A program made the position numbers and the translations under genes. From Alphaproteobacteria bacterium (GTDB taxonomy: Bacteria; Pseudomonadota; Alphaproteobacteria; Micavibrionales; UBA2020), in the NCBI GenBank assembly GCA_018971405.1, contig JAGXAX010000059.1, positions 1 to 8,098 of the forward strand: DNA of 8,098 nt, given 5' to 3'. The notes below the pieces were generated by a model. That model ran no database searches and was not told where the DNA came from. It was given only the letters and a program-made list of their open reading frames with translations. Below, piece after piece: positions 1-5,939 of this stretch (its first letter is position 1; each line of letters opens with the position of its first letter).

Positions 1-246
1 GGCCGTCGCAAGCTTGCGGCCGAAAACGCTTTTCAGCAGGGCGATTTCATCCGTGCTCAGCGGCGCGCGCGCGCCTTCGCGCAGGCGCACCGGCAGCATT
101 TCCCCCAGATTCCCGACGAAGTTCCCCAAGGCAGCCCCCAAAACGATGCCGCCGATCACGCCCGGCACGGCATTGCTCACAACAACTGCGCCGGAAACGG
201 CGGCGAACGCGGCAGCCAGAAAGCCTCTTTTAAGGGCATGGCGCAT
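1..246 (-). CDS. Hypothetical small hydrophobic protein, C-terminus cut off by the window edge
   Basis: An open frame of 82 codons reads leftward from an ATG at 246 and leaves the window without a stop. The start is preceded by AAGGAAG about 9 bases upstream, a good ribosome binding site. The N-terminus has basic residues (R2, K6, R7), a hydrophobic Ala/Val stretch (about residues 9-27), then a Gly/Ala-rich hydrophobic stretch (about 28-46) resembling a glycine-zipper hairpin. This points to membrane association or a signal anchor. From about residue 60 it turns soluble with the segment LSTDEIALLKSVFG. That segment vaguely recalls the opening of the DUF4157/vgr-related family, which often begins with an 'LT..EI.L...VFG' pattern, but the match is from memory and weak. 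I do not assign a function. It lies on the same strand as the glycosyltransferase upstream, 104 bases away, and could be co-transcribed or independent. Confidence 0.6.
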   Translation of the reverse strand, partial: MRHALKRGFLAAAFAAVSGAVVVSNAVPGVIGGIVLGAALGNFVGNLGEMLPVRLREGARAPLSTDEIALLKSVFGRKLATA

Positions 247-320
247 GAAGATTTTCTTCCTTGATTTTCAGAAGAACAACCTACCATGAAGTTGCATAAT
301 TACAATCGGAAAAGCGGTTT

Positions 321-339
321 AATGGTTATGTAAACCATT
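321..339. repeat. Short perfect inverted repeat downstream of the glycosyltransferase gene
   Basis: Two 7-base arms, AATGGTT (321-327) and AACCATT (333-339), flank a 5-base loop. The repeat lies 11 bases beyond the glycosyltransferase stop codon, in the 104-base gap before the partial gene on the same strand. The stem is A/T-rich and is not followed by a clean T-run on the minus strand, so it is a poor intrinsic terminator. It could equally be a weak attenuating hairpin, an operator-like dyad or chance. No convincing -35/-10 pair for the partial gene was found in this gap. Confidence 0.35.
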
Positions 340-350
340 GCGGGGGCGGC

Positions 351-1268
351 TCAGTCCCCTTCCGCGACAATATAAATGGGGCGGCCCTTGACCTCGGTGA
401 AGATGCGGCCGATGTATTCGCCGATCACGCCGAGCGAGATCAACTGGATACCGCCCATGAAGAGGATGCCGCACATCAGCGACGGGAAGCCCGGCATGTC
501 CACGCCGTAGATCCAGGTGCGCACCACGAGATAGCAGGCGTAGACGGTGGCGATGGTGGAGATCAGAAAGCCAAACAGCGACCAGACGCGTAGCGGCACA
601 TTGCTGAAGGCGGTGAGCCCGTTGATCGCCAGCATGAAGAGGTTTTTGAACGACCAGCTGGAAACGCCGCCCGCGCGCTCGGCGGCGTCGAAATGGACGA
701 AGCCGGATTTGAACCCGACCCACGTCATCAGGCCTTTCATGAAGCGGTTCTTCTCCGGCAGGCTGTTGATCGCGGCAACGACCTGCTTGTCGAGCAGGCG
801 GAAATCGCCCGCGCCCTCGGGCAGCTCCAGCTCGCTGATGGTCTTGAACAGCCGGTAGAAGGCCTTCGTCCAGAGACGGCGGAGGATCCCGTCCCCGTCG
901 CGGTTGCGGCGCAGGGCATAGACCATCTTGTCGCCCGCTTTCCATTTTTCGAGCATTTCGAGGATGGTTTCGGGCGGATGCTGCAAATCGGCATCGAGCA
1001 TGACGACCGCATCGCCTTTGGCGCGGTTGAGGCCGCAGGTCAGCGCCGCCTCCTTGCCGAAATTGCGGGCGAAGCGCACGATATGTAAATCTTTATATCG
1101 CGGCTGGAGGGATTTCAGCACGTCATATGTATTGTCGGGGCTGCCGTCGTCAACGGCAATGATTTCCTTATCGCCGTCAATTTGCTCGAGCACCTTTTGC
1201 AGGCGCGCGAGCATGCCGGGAAGGTTGGTCGCCTCGCGGTAACAGGGTAAGATGACGGACAGGTGCAT
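351..1268 (-). CDS. Polyprenyl-phosphate glycosyltransferase, family GT2 (GtrB/ArnC/FlmF2-like)
   Basis: This 305-residue protein is an inner-membrane glycosyltransferase of the DPM1/GtrB/ArnC group, which moves a sugar from a nucleotide sugar to undecaprenyl phosphate on the cytoplasmic face. Visible motifs are the N-terminal strand VILPCYREA (5-13), the nucleotide-binding DDGSPDNT (40-47), the metal-binding DAD (92-94) in DADLQHPPE, GDFRLL (154-159) and RFMKG (175-179). Two C-terminal membrane segments follow (about 226-250 and 263-285), then the typical tail GEYIGRIFTEVKGRPIYIV (283-301). Length and architecture are normal for the family. The start at 1268 has a weak AAGAGA Shine-Dalgarno. 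The gene is divergent from the deacetylase-GtrA/ArnT-like operon with under 50 bases between start codons, suggesting shared regulation. By context I infer that it makes an undecaprenyl-phosphate N-acetylated amino sugar. The sugar cannot be read from sequence, and glucose or mannose transfer remains possible. Confidence 0.9.
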   Translation of the reverse strand: MHLSVILPCYREATNLPGMLARLQKVLEQIDGDKEIIAVDDGSPDNTYDVLKSLQPRYKDLHIVRFARNFGKEAALTCGLNRAKGDAVVMLDADLQHPPETILEMLEKWKAGDKMVYALRRNRDGDGILRRLWTKAFYRLFKTISELELPEGAGDFRLLDKQVVAAINSLPEKNRFMKGLMTWVGFKSGFVHFDAAERAGGVSSWSFKNLFMLAINGLTAFSNVPLRVWSLFGFLISTIATVYACYLVVRTWIYGVDMPGFPSLMCGILFMGGIQLISLGVIGEYIGRIFTEVKGRPIYIVAEGD

Positions 1269-1297
1269 GAGCCAAGTCTCTTGTGAACGATGCTGTA

Positions 1298-1326
1298 ACT
1301 CTATATGACGGAGCTTATGAAATCAA
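1298..1326 (-). promoter_or_regulatory. Candidate sigma70-type promoter for the GT2 gene
   Basis: On the minus strand, TTGATT (1326-1321) and TAGAGT (1303-1298) are separated by 17 bases, each matching four of six consensus positions. Transcription would start near 1291, giving a leader of about 23 bases. The -35 falls inside the first codons of the divergent deacetylase gene, so the two promoters would interfere. For the divergent gene only a weaker pair is visible inside the GT2 coding sequence (TTGGTC 1225-1230, 17 bases, TAAGAT 1248-1253). Confidence 0.3.
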
Positions 1327-2513
1327 CGGTCATACTGTGCGCGGACGACTTCGGCATCAGCGCGGGCGTCAACCGCGCGATCCTCGATCTCGCGGAGCGC
1401 GGCAAGCTTTCGGCGGTGAGCTGCATGAGCCTGGGCGAGGCGTGGGCGGAAGGCGCGAAAGCGCTGAAGCCGTTGGCCGGAAACATCGATGTCGGACTGC
1501 ACCTCACCTTCACCAACCTGCCGCCGCTGACGAAAGCCTGGGGCGAGAAATTCCCGTCGCTCAAAGCGCTGATCGTCAGAAGCTGGCTCCGCCGCCTCGA
1601 CGCGCAGGCGGTCGAGGAAGAAGTGCGCGCCCAGTTCCACGCCTTCATGCGCCACTGGGGCAGACCGCCGGATTTCATCGACGGCCACCAGCACGTCCAT
1701 ATCCTCCCCGTCATCCGCGAGGCGCTTTTGAAGGTGCGCGCCGAGCTCGCGCCCCTCGCCTGGATGCGCAACGTCGTCGACATCGCGGCGGCAAAGGACG
1801 ATTTCAAAAGCATGGTGCTGGCGGTGCTCGGCTGGCGGCTGCTGGCGCTGATGAACCACGGGAACATCATCCACAACCAGTTTTTCCGCGGCGCTTACGA
1901 TTATTCCAGACCGGCAGACTTCGCGGCGCTGATGGCGCGCTGGCTGGCGCAGGAGGAGCCGGTGCTGGTCTATTGTCATCCGGGCTTCCCCGACAAGGCC
2001 CTCGCGCAATATGACGACGTGCTGGAGCCGCGCCGCAAGGAATACGATTTCCTCTCCGGCGCGGAATGGAACGCAGGGCTGAAGGAGAGCGCGGTCACGC
2101 TGCTCCGCCGCCCGCCCGCGGGGGCGCACGCCTTGTTCGCGCTCACGCGCCAGCTGATGCGCTTCCTCGTCACCGGCGGGGTCAACACGCTCTTTGGCTA
2201 CTTTATCTACGTCTGCGGCGTCGTGCTGTTCCGCCTCTCGCCGTTTTTCGCCGTGGTGTGGTCTTACGTGATCGGCACGACCTTCAGCTTCGCCACCTTC
2301 CGCGCCTTCGTCTTCACCGACGGCGCGCGCGGCATCGTCAAAAGCTACCTCCGCTTCATCCCCGCCTATGTCGCGCTGTTCTTCGTCAACGAACTCCTGC
2401 TCTTCGCCTTCGTCGACGGCGCGGGCTGGAACAAGCTCGCCGCGCAGGCCGGCATCATTCCCGTCTGCGCCGCGCTCTCCTTCGTCATCAATAAAATATT
2501 CGTGTTCAAATGA
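1317..2513 (+). CDS. Fusion protein: YdjC/HpnK/NaxD-type carbohydrate deacetylase + GtrA-type membrane domain
   Basis: One uninterrupted frame encodes two domains. Residues 1 to about 265 are a YdjC/ChbG-fold, metal-dependent sugar N-deacetylase: the N-terminus has ADDFGIS (9-15), His62 in GLHLTFT, the metal-site segment DGHQHVH (122-128) and CHPGF with His221. All expected acidic and histidine positions are present, so the enzyme looks active. Residues about 281-398 form a GtrA domain with four membrane helices, opening RFLVTGGVNTLFGYF (282-296) and ending with the family's typical FVINKIFVFK. GtrA proteins are thought to help flip undecaprenyl-phosphate sugars. I chose ATG 1317 because family members begin 'MK...ADDFG' and GGAG lies just upstream, though only 3 bases away. 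An in-frame ATG at 1305 would add four residues but has no ribosome binding site. NaxD of Francisella is a YdjC-family enzyme that deacetylates undecaprenyl-phosphate GalNAc; HpnK of hopanoid clusters is the other close relative. Context favours a NaxD-like role. Confidence 0.9.
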   Translation: MKSTVILCADDFGISAGVNRAILDLAERGKLSAVSCMSLGEAWAEGAKALKPLAGNIDVGLHLTFTNLPPLTKAWGEKFPSLKALIVRSWLRRLDAQAVEEEVRAQFHAFMRHWGRPPDFIDGHQHVHILPVIREALLKVRAELAPLAWMRNVVDIAAAKDDFKSMVLAVLGWRLLALMNHGNIIHNQFFRGAYDYSRPADFAALMARWLAQEEPVLVYCHPGFPDKALAQYDDVLEPRRKEYDFLSGAEWNAGLKESAVTLLRRPPAGAHALFALTRQLMRFLVTGGVNTLFGYFIYVCGVVLFRLSPFFAVVWSYVIGTTFSFATFRAFVFTDGARGIVKSYLRFIPAYVALFFVNELLLFAFVDGAGWNKLAAQAGIIPVCAALSFVINKIFVFK

Positions 2514-3934
2514 AAAAAATGTCCTTCACGGCCCGCGTTTTCACCGCTTTTTCCGCGCTGCTCCTCGTCCGGGTCGCGGGCATGCTCCTCATCCCCCTGA
2601 ACGAGACCACCGAGGCGCGCTACGGCGAAATGGCGCGGAAGATGCTGGTCAGCGGCGACTGGGTGACGCTGTGGCACAAATACGGCGTGCCGTTCTGGGC
2701 GAAGCCACCCTTGTACGCGTGGCTCTCCGCCGCATCGATGGGGCTGTTCGGCGCGGACGCCTTCGCCGCAAGGCTGCCGTCGCTGCTGCTCTCCGTCCTG
2801 ATGTGCTGGCTGGTTTACGACGCGGCGCGGCGGCGCGACGGAAAAACCGCCGGATTGACGGCCGCGCTGGCGCTCGCCTCCTCCACGGGCTTCTTCGTCG
2901 CCGGCGGCACGGTGATGACCGACCCGTCGCTGGTCTTCTGCACGATGCTGGTGCAGCTCGCCTTCTGGCACGCGCTGCACGATGAAAAAAACCCGCGGCT
3001 CTGGGCGTGGCTGTTTTTCACCGGCTGCGGGCTGGGGCTGCTCTCCAAGGGGCCGGTCGCGCTGGTGCTGCCGGGGCTGCCGGTCTTTTTCTGGGTGCTG
3101 ATCCGCAAGGAATGGAAGGCGCTGTGGCAAAAGCTGCCGTGGGTGCGCGGCACGCTGCTCACCTTCATCATCGCCGCGCCGTGGTATCTCATGGCCGAGC
3201 ACCGCACGCCCGGCTTTTTGAAATATTTCATCGTCGGAGAAAACATCAGCCGCTTCCTCGACCCGCACTGGAAAGGCGACCTTTACGGCTTCGCCCATGC
3301 CTATCCTTACGGCGCGATCTGGCCCATCGCGTTCGGCGGCCTGTTCCCGTGGAGCCTTGTCGCGCTCAAGTGGGCACGGACGCGCCTGCGCAGTGAAGAC
3401 GGCTGGATTCTCTACCTCGTCCTCTGGAGCATCGCGAGCCTCGCCTTCTTCACCTTCTGCGCCAACATCATCTGGCCTTACGTGCTGATGATGCAGCCGG
3501 GCTTCGCGCTGCTCTTCGCCGCCTATGCCGCGCGGGAAGAAACCTTCGTCAGGAAATACGTGCCGCTGACGGCGCTTGTCACCGCACTGCTCGGCGCGGC
3601 GGCGATTTTCGCCTTCAGGTATTTCCCGCAAAAACTCGCCAACGACCAGGCGGACATCATCAAAGCGTGGCAGGCGACCGGCCCCCGGCCGAACAGCCAC
3701 CTCGTCTTCTGGAGCAACCGCATGGAGTTTTCGGCGGAATTCTATTCCGGCGGGCGCGCCTTCGTCACCGACGACCCGCGCGCGGCGGAACTGCTGCTGA
3801 CCGACGGCACGCGCGACTGCATCATCACTTACACCTACAACGAAAAGACCCTGCCGCGGGACGTGCGCAAGGCCTTCCATGAGGTCGCGCGCATCACCAA
3901 CCACCGCGGCACGCGCATCCTGTTGTGTCAATGA
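2510..3934 (+). CDS. ArnT-like glycosyltransferase, family GT39/GT83 (lipid A amino-sugar transferase candidate)
   Basis: This 474-residue, polytopic membrane protein belongs to the ArnT/PMT superfamily, which uses polyprenyl-phosphate sugars as donors on the periplasmic side. The first periplasmic loop carries TTEARYGEMARKML (33-46), followed by SGDW (48-51) and FWAKPPLYAW (62-71). VMTDP (135-139) supplies the conserved aspartate, LSKGP (178-182) the conserved lysine, and PWY (224-226), GENISRFL (243-250) and HWKG (253-256) are also recognisable. About ten to twelve hydrophobic segments extend to about residue 370, then a soluble periplasmic tail of about 100 residues. It is somewhat shorter than enterobacterial ArnT (about 550). 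Its ATG overlaps the preceding stop as ATGA and has no Shine-Dalgarno of its own, so translation is probably coupled to the deacetylase-GtrA gene. By family and neighbours I infer that it transfers a deacetylated amino sugar to lipid A, like FlmK. The acceptor could also be another glycan or a protein. Confidence 0.88.
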   Translation: MKKMSFTARVFTAFSALLLVRVAGMLLIPLNETTEARYGEMARKMLVSGDWVTLWHKYGVPFWAKPPLYAWLSAASMGLFGADAFAARLPSLLLSVLMCWLVYDAARRRDGKTAGLTAALALASSTGFFVAGGTVMTDPSLVFCTMLVQLAFWHALHDEKNPRLWAWLFFTGCGLGLLSKGPVALVLPGLPVFFWVLIRKEWKALWQKLPWVRGTLLTFIIAAPWYLMAEHRTPGFLKYFIVGENISRFLDPHWKGDLYGFAHAYPYGAIWPIAFGGLFPWSLVALKWARTRLRSEDGWILYLVLWSIASLAFFTFCANIIWPYVLMMQPGFALLFAAYAAREETFVRKYVPLTALVTALLGAAAIFAFRYFPQKLANDQADIIKAWQATGPRPNSHLVFWSNRMEFSAEFYSGGRAFVTDDPRAAELLLTDGTRDCIITYTYNEKTLPRDVRKAFHEVARITNHRGTRILLCQ

Positions 3935-3953
3935 CGCACGGGATTATATTTCG

Positions 3954-5087
3954 TCAGTGATCCGTTTTGCGGGCACGAATGCTGGCGGATTTAAGCTGCC
4001 CGCAGGCGGCGAGGATGTCGCGCCCTCTGGGACGGCGCACCGGCGCGTCGTATCCCGCGCGCTCCAGCAGCGCCGCGAACTTCCGCACGCGTCCGTCATC
4101 CGACGTTTCAAACTCCGACCCGGCCCACGGATTGAAGGGGATAAGGTTTATCTTGCACGGGATGCCTTCCAGCAGCTTCGCCAGCGCGGCCGCCTGATCG
4201 TCGCCGTCGTTGACGTCCTTCAGCATCACGTATTCAAAAGTGATGCGGCGCTGCTCGCTTAAACCGGGATAATTGCGGCAGGCGTCGAGCAGCGCGGAGA
4301 GCGGATATTTCTTGTTGATCGGCATGATCTTCGAGCGCAGTTCGTCGTCCGGCGCATGCAGCGAGATCGCGAGGTTGACATTCAGCTCCTCGCCGCACTG
4401 CACGATCTGCGGCACGACGCCGGAAGTCGAAAGCGTGATGCGGCGCCTGGAGATGTCGAGGCCCTCCGCGTCCATGCAGATTTTCAGCGCCTTGGAAACG
4501 TTCTCGTAATTGTAGAGCGGCTCGCCCATGCCCATCATGACGATGTTGGTGACTTCGCGCGCGCCGGATTGCTTTTCGCCCGCCTGCGGCCATTCGCCCA
4601 AAACGTCGCGCGCGTGCAGGATCTGCTGGAGGATTTCCTCCGCGCTTAAGTTGCGCACCAGCGGCTGGGTGCCGGTGTGGCAGAATTTGCAGGTGAGCGT
4701 GCAGCCGACCTGGCTCGACACGCAGAGCGTGCCGCGCTTTTCCTCGGGGATGTAAACCGTCTCGACCATCTGGCCGTCGGAGAGTTTCAAAAGCCACTTG
4801 ATCGTGCCGTCGGACGATTTCTGCTCCGCCGCCGCCTGCGGGCGTTCGATGGAATATTTTTCAGCCAAAGCCGTGCGCAAATCCTTCGGCAGATTGGCCA
4901 TCGCCGCGAAGTCCTTTGCGCCGCGATGGTAAATCCAGTGCCAGACCTGTTTGGCGCGGAACTTCGGCACGCCCGCCTCGGCCATCACCGCCTGCATCTC
5001 GGCAGGCGCGAGGCCGATCAACGGCACCTGCCCCGCGGCGTTGGCGGCGGGGGCGGCGAATTTTCCGGCATGGGAAGCGAGGCTCAT
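3954..5087 (-). CDS. rlmN: Dual-specificity 23S rRNA/tRNA adenine C2-methyltransferase RlmN
   Basis: RlmN is a cytoplasmic radical-SAM enzyme that methylates C2 of A2503 in 23S rRNA and of A37 in a subset of tRNAs, tuning decoding accuracy. The 377 residues show the family signature in full: the [4Fe-4S] cluster cysteines C129, C133 and C136 (GCTLTCKFC), [12 protein letters not shown] (186-197), the HAPDD segment (244-248), [10 protein letters not shown] (314-323) and the C-terminal [15 protein letters not shown] (351-365). The two mechanistic cysteines are present: C122, equivalent to E. coli C118, and C362, equivalent to the methyl-carrying C355. The enzyme is therefore expected to be active and to be RlmN rather than a Cfr resistance variant. 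The start at 5087 follows GGAG at good spacing. The gene converges on the ArnT-like gene with 19 bases between stop codons and no clear terminator, and diverges from kdsB. Confidence 0.97.
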   Translation of the reverse strand: MSLASHAGKFAAPAANAAGQVPLIGLAPAEMQAVMAEAGVPKFRAKQVWHWIYHRGAKDFAAMANLPKDLRTALAEKYSIERPQAAAEQKSSDGTIKWLLKLSDGQMVETVYIPEEKRGTLCVSSQVGCTLTCKFCHTGTQPLVRNLSAEEILQQILHARDVLGEWPQAGEKQSGAREVTNIVMMGMGEPLYNYENVSKALKICMDAEGLDISRRRITLSTSGVVPQIVQCGEELNVNLAISLHAPDDELRSKIMPINKKYPLSALLDACRNYPGLSEQRRITFEYVMLKDVNDGDDQAAALAKLLEGIPCKINLIPFNPWAGSEFETSDDGRVRKFAALLERAGYDAPVRRPRGRDILAACGQLKSASIRARKTDH

Positions 5088-5120
5088 TATTATTGTCTCC
5101 GGTCAAAAAAACATCCGCCG

Positions 5121-5148
5121 ATCATAACCGTAAATAACATTATGTCAA
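5121..5148 (-). promoter_or_regulatory. Strong sigma70-type promoter for rlmN
   Basis: Read on the minus strand, a perfect TTGACA (5148-5143) is followed after 16 bases by TATGAT (5126-5121), which matches five of six consensus positions. Transcription would begin near 5114, giving a leader of about 27 bases that contains the GGAG ribosome binding site of rlmN. This is the best promoter match in the window. The ten bases TTGACATAAT recur in the promoter of the GNAT gene. Confidence 0.65.
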
Positions 5149-5174
5149 CAAAAACCCGCAGCAAGTTGATTTTT

Positions 5175-5203
5175 AAAGGAGATATGCAATGATAAAGGGA
5201 TGA
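5175..5203 (+). promoter_or_regulatory. Translation initiation region of kdsB with an overlapping 4-codon minicistron
   Basis: The strongest Shine-Dalgarno here, AAAGGAG (5175-5181), lies 18 bases from the kdsB ATG at 5200, which is too far for normal use. It is ideally spaced (7 bases) for ATG 5189, which opens only four codons (Met-Ile-Lys-Gly) and stops at TGA 5201-5203, overlapping the kdsB start as ATGA. A 16-codon frame from ATG 5142, without a ribosome binding site, also ends by an ATGA overlap on ATG 5189. The arrangement suggests that ribosomes load at the minicistron and restart at kdsB by termination-reinitiation. Alternatively the poor AAAGGG adjoining ATG 5200 suffices. No convincing plus-strand promoter was found in the 112-base rlmN-kdsB gap. 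Confidence 0.5.
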
Positions 5204-5937
5204 AACCGATTATCATGATCCCCGCGCGGCTCGCCTCGACGCGCCTGCCGAACAAGCCCCTCGCCGACATCCACGGCCTGCCGATGATCGTGCAGGTGAT
5301 GAAGCGGGCGGAAGAAGCAAATCTCGGCCGCGTCGTCGTCGCCTGCGCCGAACAGGCGATTAAAGACGCCGTCGAAAAAGCGGGCGGCGAGGCGGTGTTG
5401 ACCGACCCCGACCTGCCCTCCGGCTCCGACCGCATCCTCGCCGCGCTCAAAGCCATCGACCCGAAGAGGGAATTCGACGCCGTGATCAACGTGCAGGGCG
5501 ACCTGCCGACGCTCGACCCCAGGCTCGTCAAGACGGCGTTCGACCTCCTGCGGAACATGGAAGTCTCCATCGGCACGCTCGGCGCGGTCATCGCCAGGGA
5601 AAGCGAGAAGACCAACCCCAACGTCGTCAAGGCCGTGGCCGAGATCGATTTCGCAAACGGGGAAAAGCAGGGCCGCGCGCTTTACTTCACCCGCGCGACC
5701 GCCCCCGCCAACGACGGCCCGCTGCTGCACCACATCGGGCTTTACGCCTACAAGCGGCTCGCGCTGGAAAGGTTCGTCGCGGCGAAGCCCTCCACGCTCG
5801 AAAAACGCGAGAAGCTGGAGCAGCTGCGCGCGCTTTCGCTCGGCATGCGCATCGACATCGCGATCGCCGACACGGTGCCGCTCGGCGTCGACACGGCGGA
5901 AGACCTCGAAGCCGCGCGGCGCATGCTGGGAAAATAG
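5200..5937 (+). CDS. kdsB: 3-deoxy-manno-octulosonate cytidylyltransferase (CMP-Kdo synthetase)
   Basis: KdsB activates the lipopolysaccharide core sugar Kdo with CTP, giving CMP-Kdo for transfer to lipid A by WaaA/KdtA. It acts in the cytoplasm. The 245 residues are the normal length. They begin with the nucleotide-binding [20 protein letters not shown] (7-26), followed by SGSDRI (74-79), INVQGDLP (96-103), [11 protein letters not shown] (159-169), [10 protein letters not shown] (177-186), [10 protein letters not shown] (206-215) and [12 protein letters not shown] (229-240), all in family order. The ATG at 5200 is fixed by the family N-terminus. The gene is followed after two bases by the hydroxylase-family gene, so they form an operon. 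Its presence shows the organism makes Kdo-containing lipopolysaccharide or lipooligosaccharide, which fits the lipid A modification module nearby. Confidence 0.96.
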   Translation: MKPIIMIPARLASTRLPNKPLADIHGLPMIVQVMKRAEEANLGRVVVACAEQAIKDAVEKAGGEAVLTDPDLPSGSDRILAALKAIDPKREFDAVINVQGDLPTLDPRLVKTAFDLLRNMEVSIGTLGAVIARESEKTNPNVVKAVAEIDFANGEKQGRALYFTRATAPANDGPLLHHIGLYAYKRLALERFVAAKPSTLEKREKLEQLRALSLGMRIDIAIADTVPLGVDTAEDLEAARRMLGK

Positions 5938-5939
5938 CG

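Noticed and set aside
7..18. Perfect 12-base palindrome CGCAAGCTTGCG
   Set aside because: It lies inside the coding frame of the partial gene and has no second copy nearby. It is explained by codon use and chance.
2366..3931. 521-codon open frame on the minus strand, antisense to the ArnT-like gene
   Set aside because: Its product is an improbable mix of Arg, Glu, His, Gln and Pro with no recognisable domain. It mirrors a convincing membrane protein on the plus strand and is explained by the GC-rich third codon positions, which remove stops from the opposite strand.
3932..3956. Possible terminator hairpin TGACG...CGTCA between the ArnT-like gene and rlmN
   Set aside because: The five-base arms are formed largely by the two stop codons themselves, the loop is 15 bases, and no T-run follows on either strand.
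3954..5087. Possible Cfr-type antibiotic resistance methyltransferase
   Set aside because: The N-terminal region, the C-terminal [15 protein letters not shown] form and the genomic context match housekeeping RlmN rather than Cfr.
4677..5192. 171-codon plus-strand frame antisense to rlmN and ending before kdsB
   Set aside because: It is a shadow of rlmN. Only its last 16 codons, from ATG 5142, fall outside rlmN, and they lack a ribosome binding site; they are mentioned only with the kdsB initiation region.
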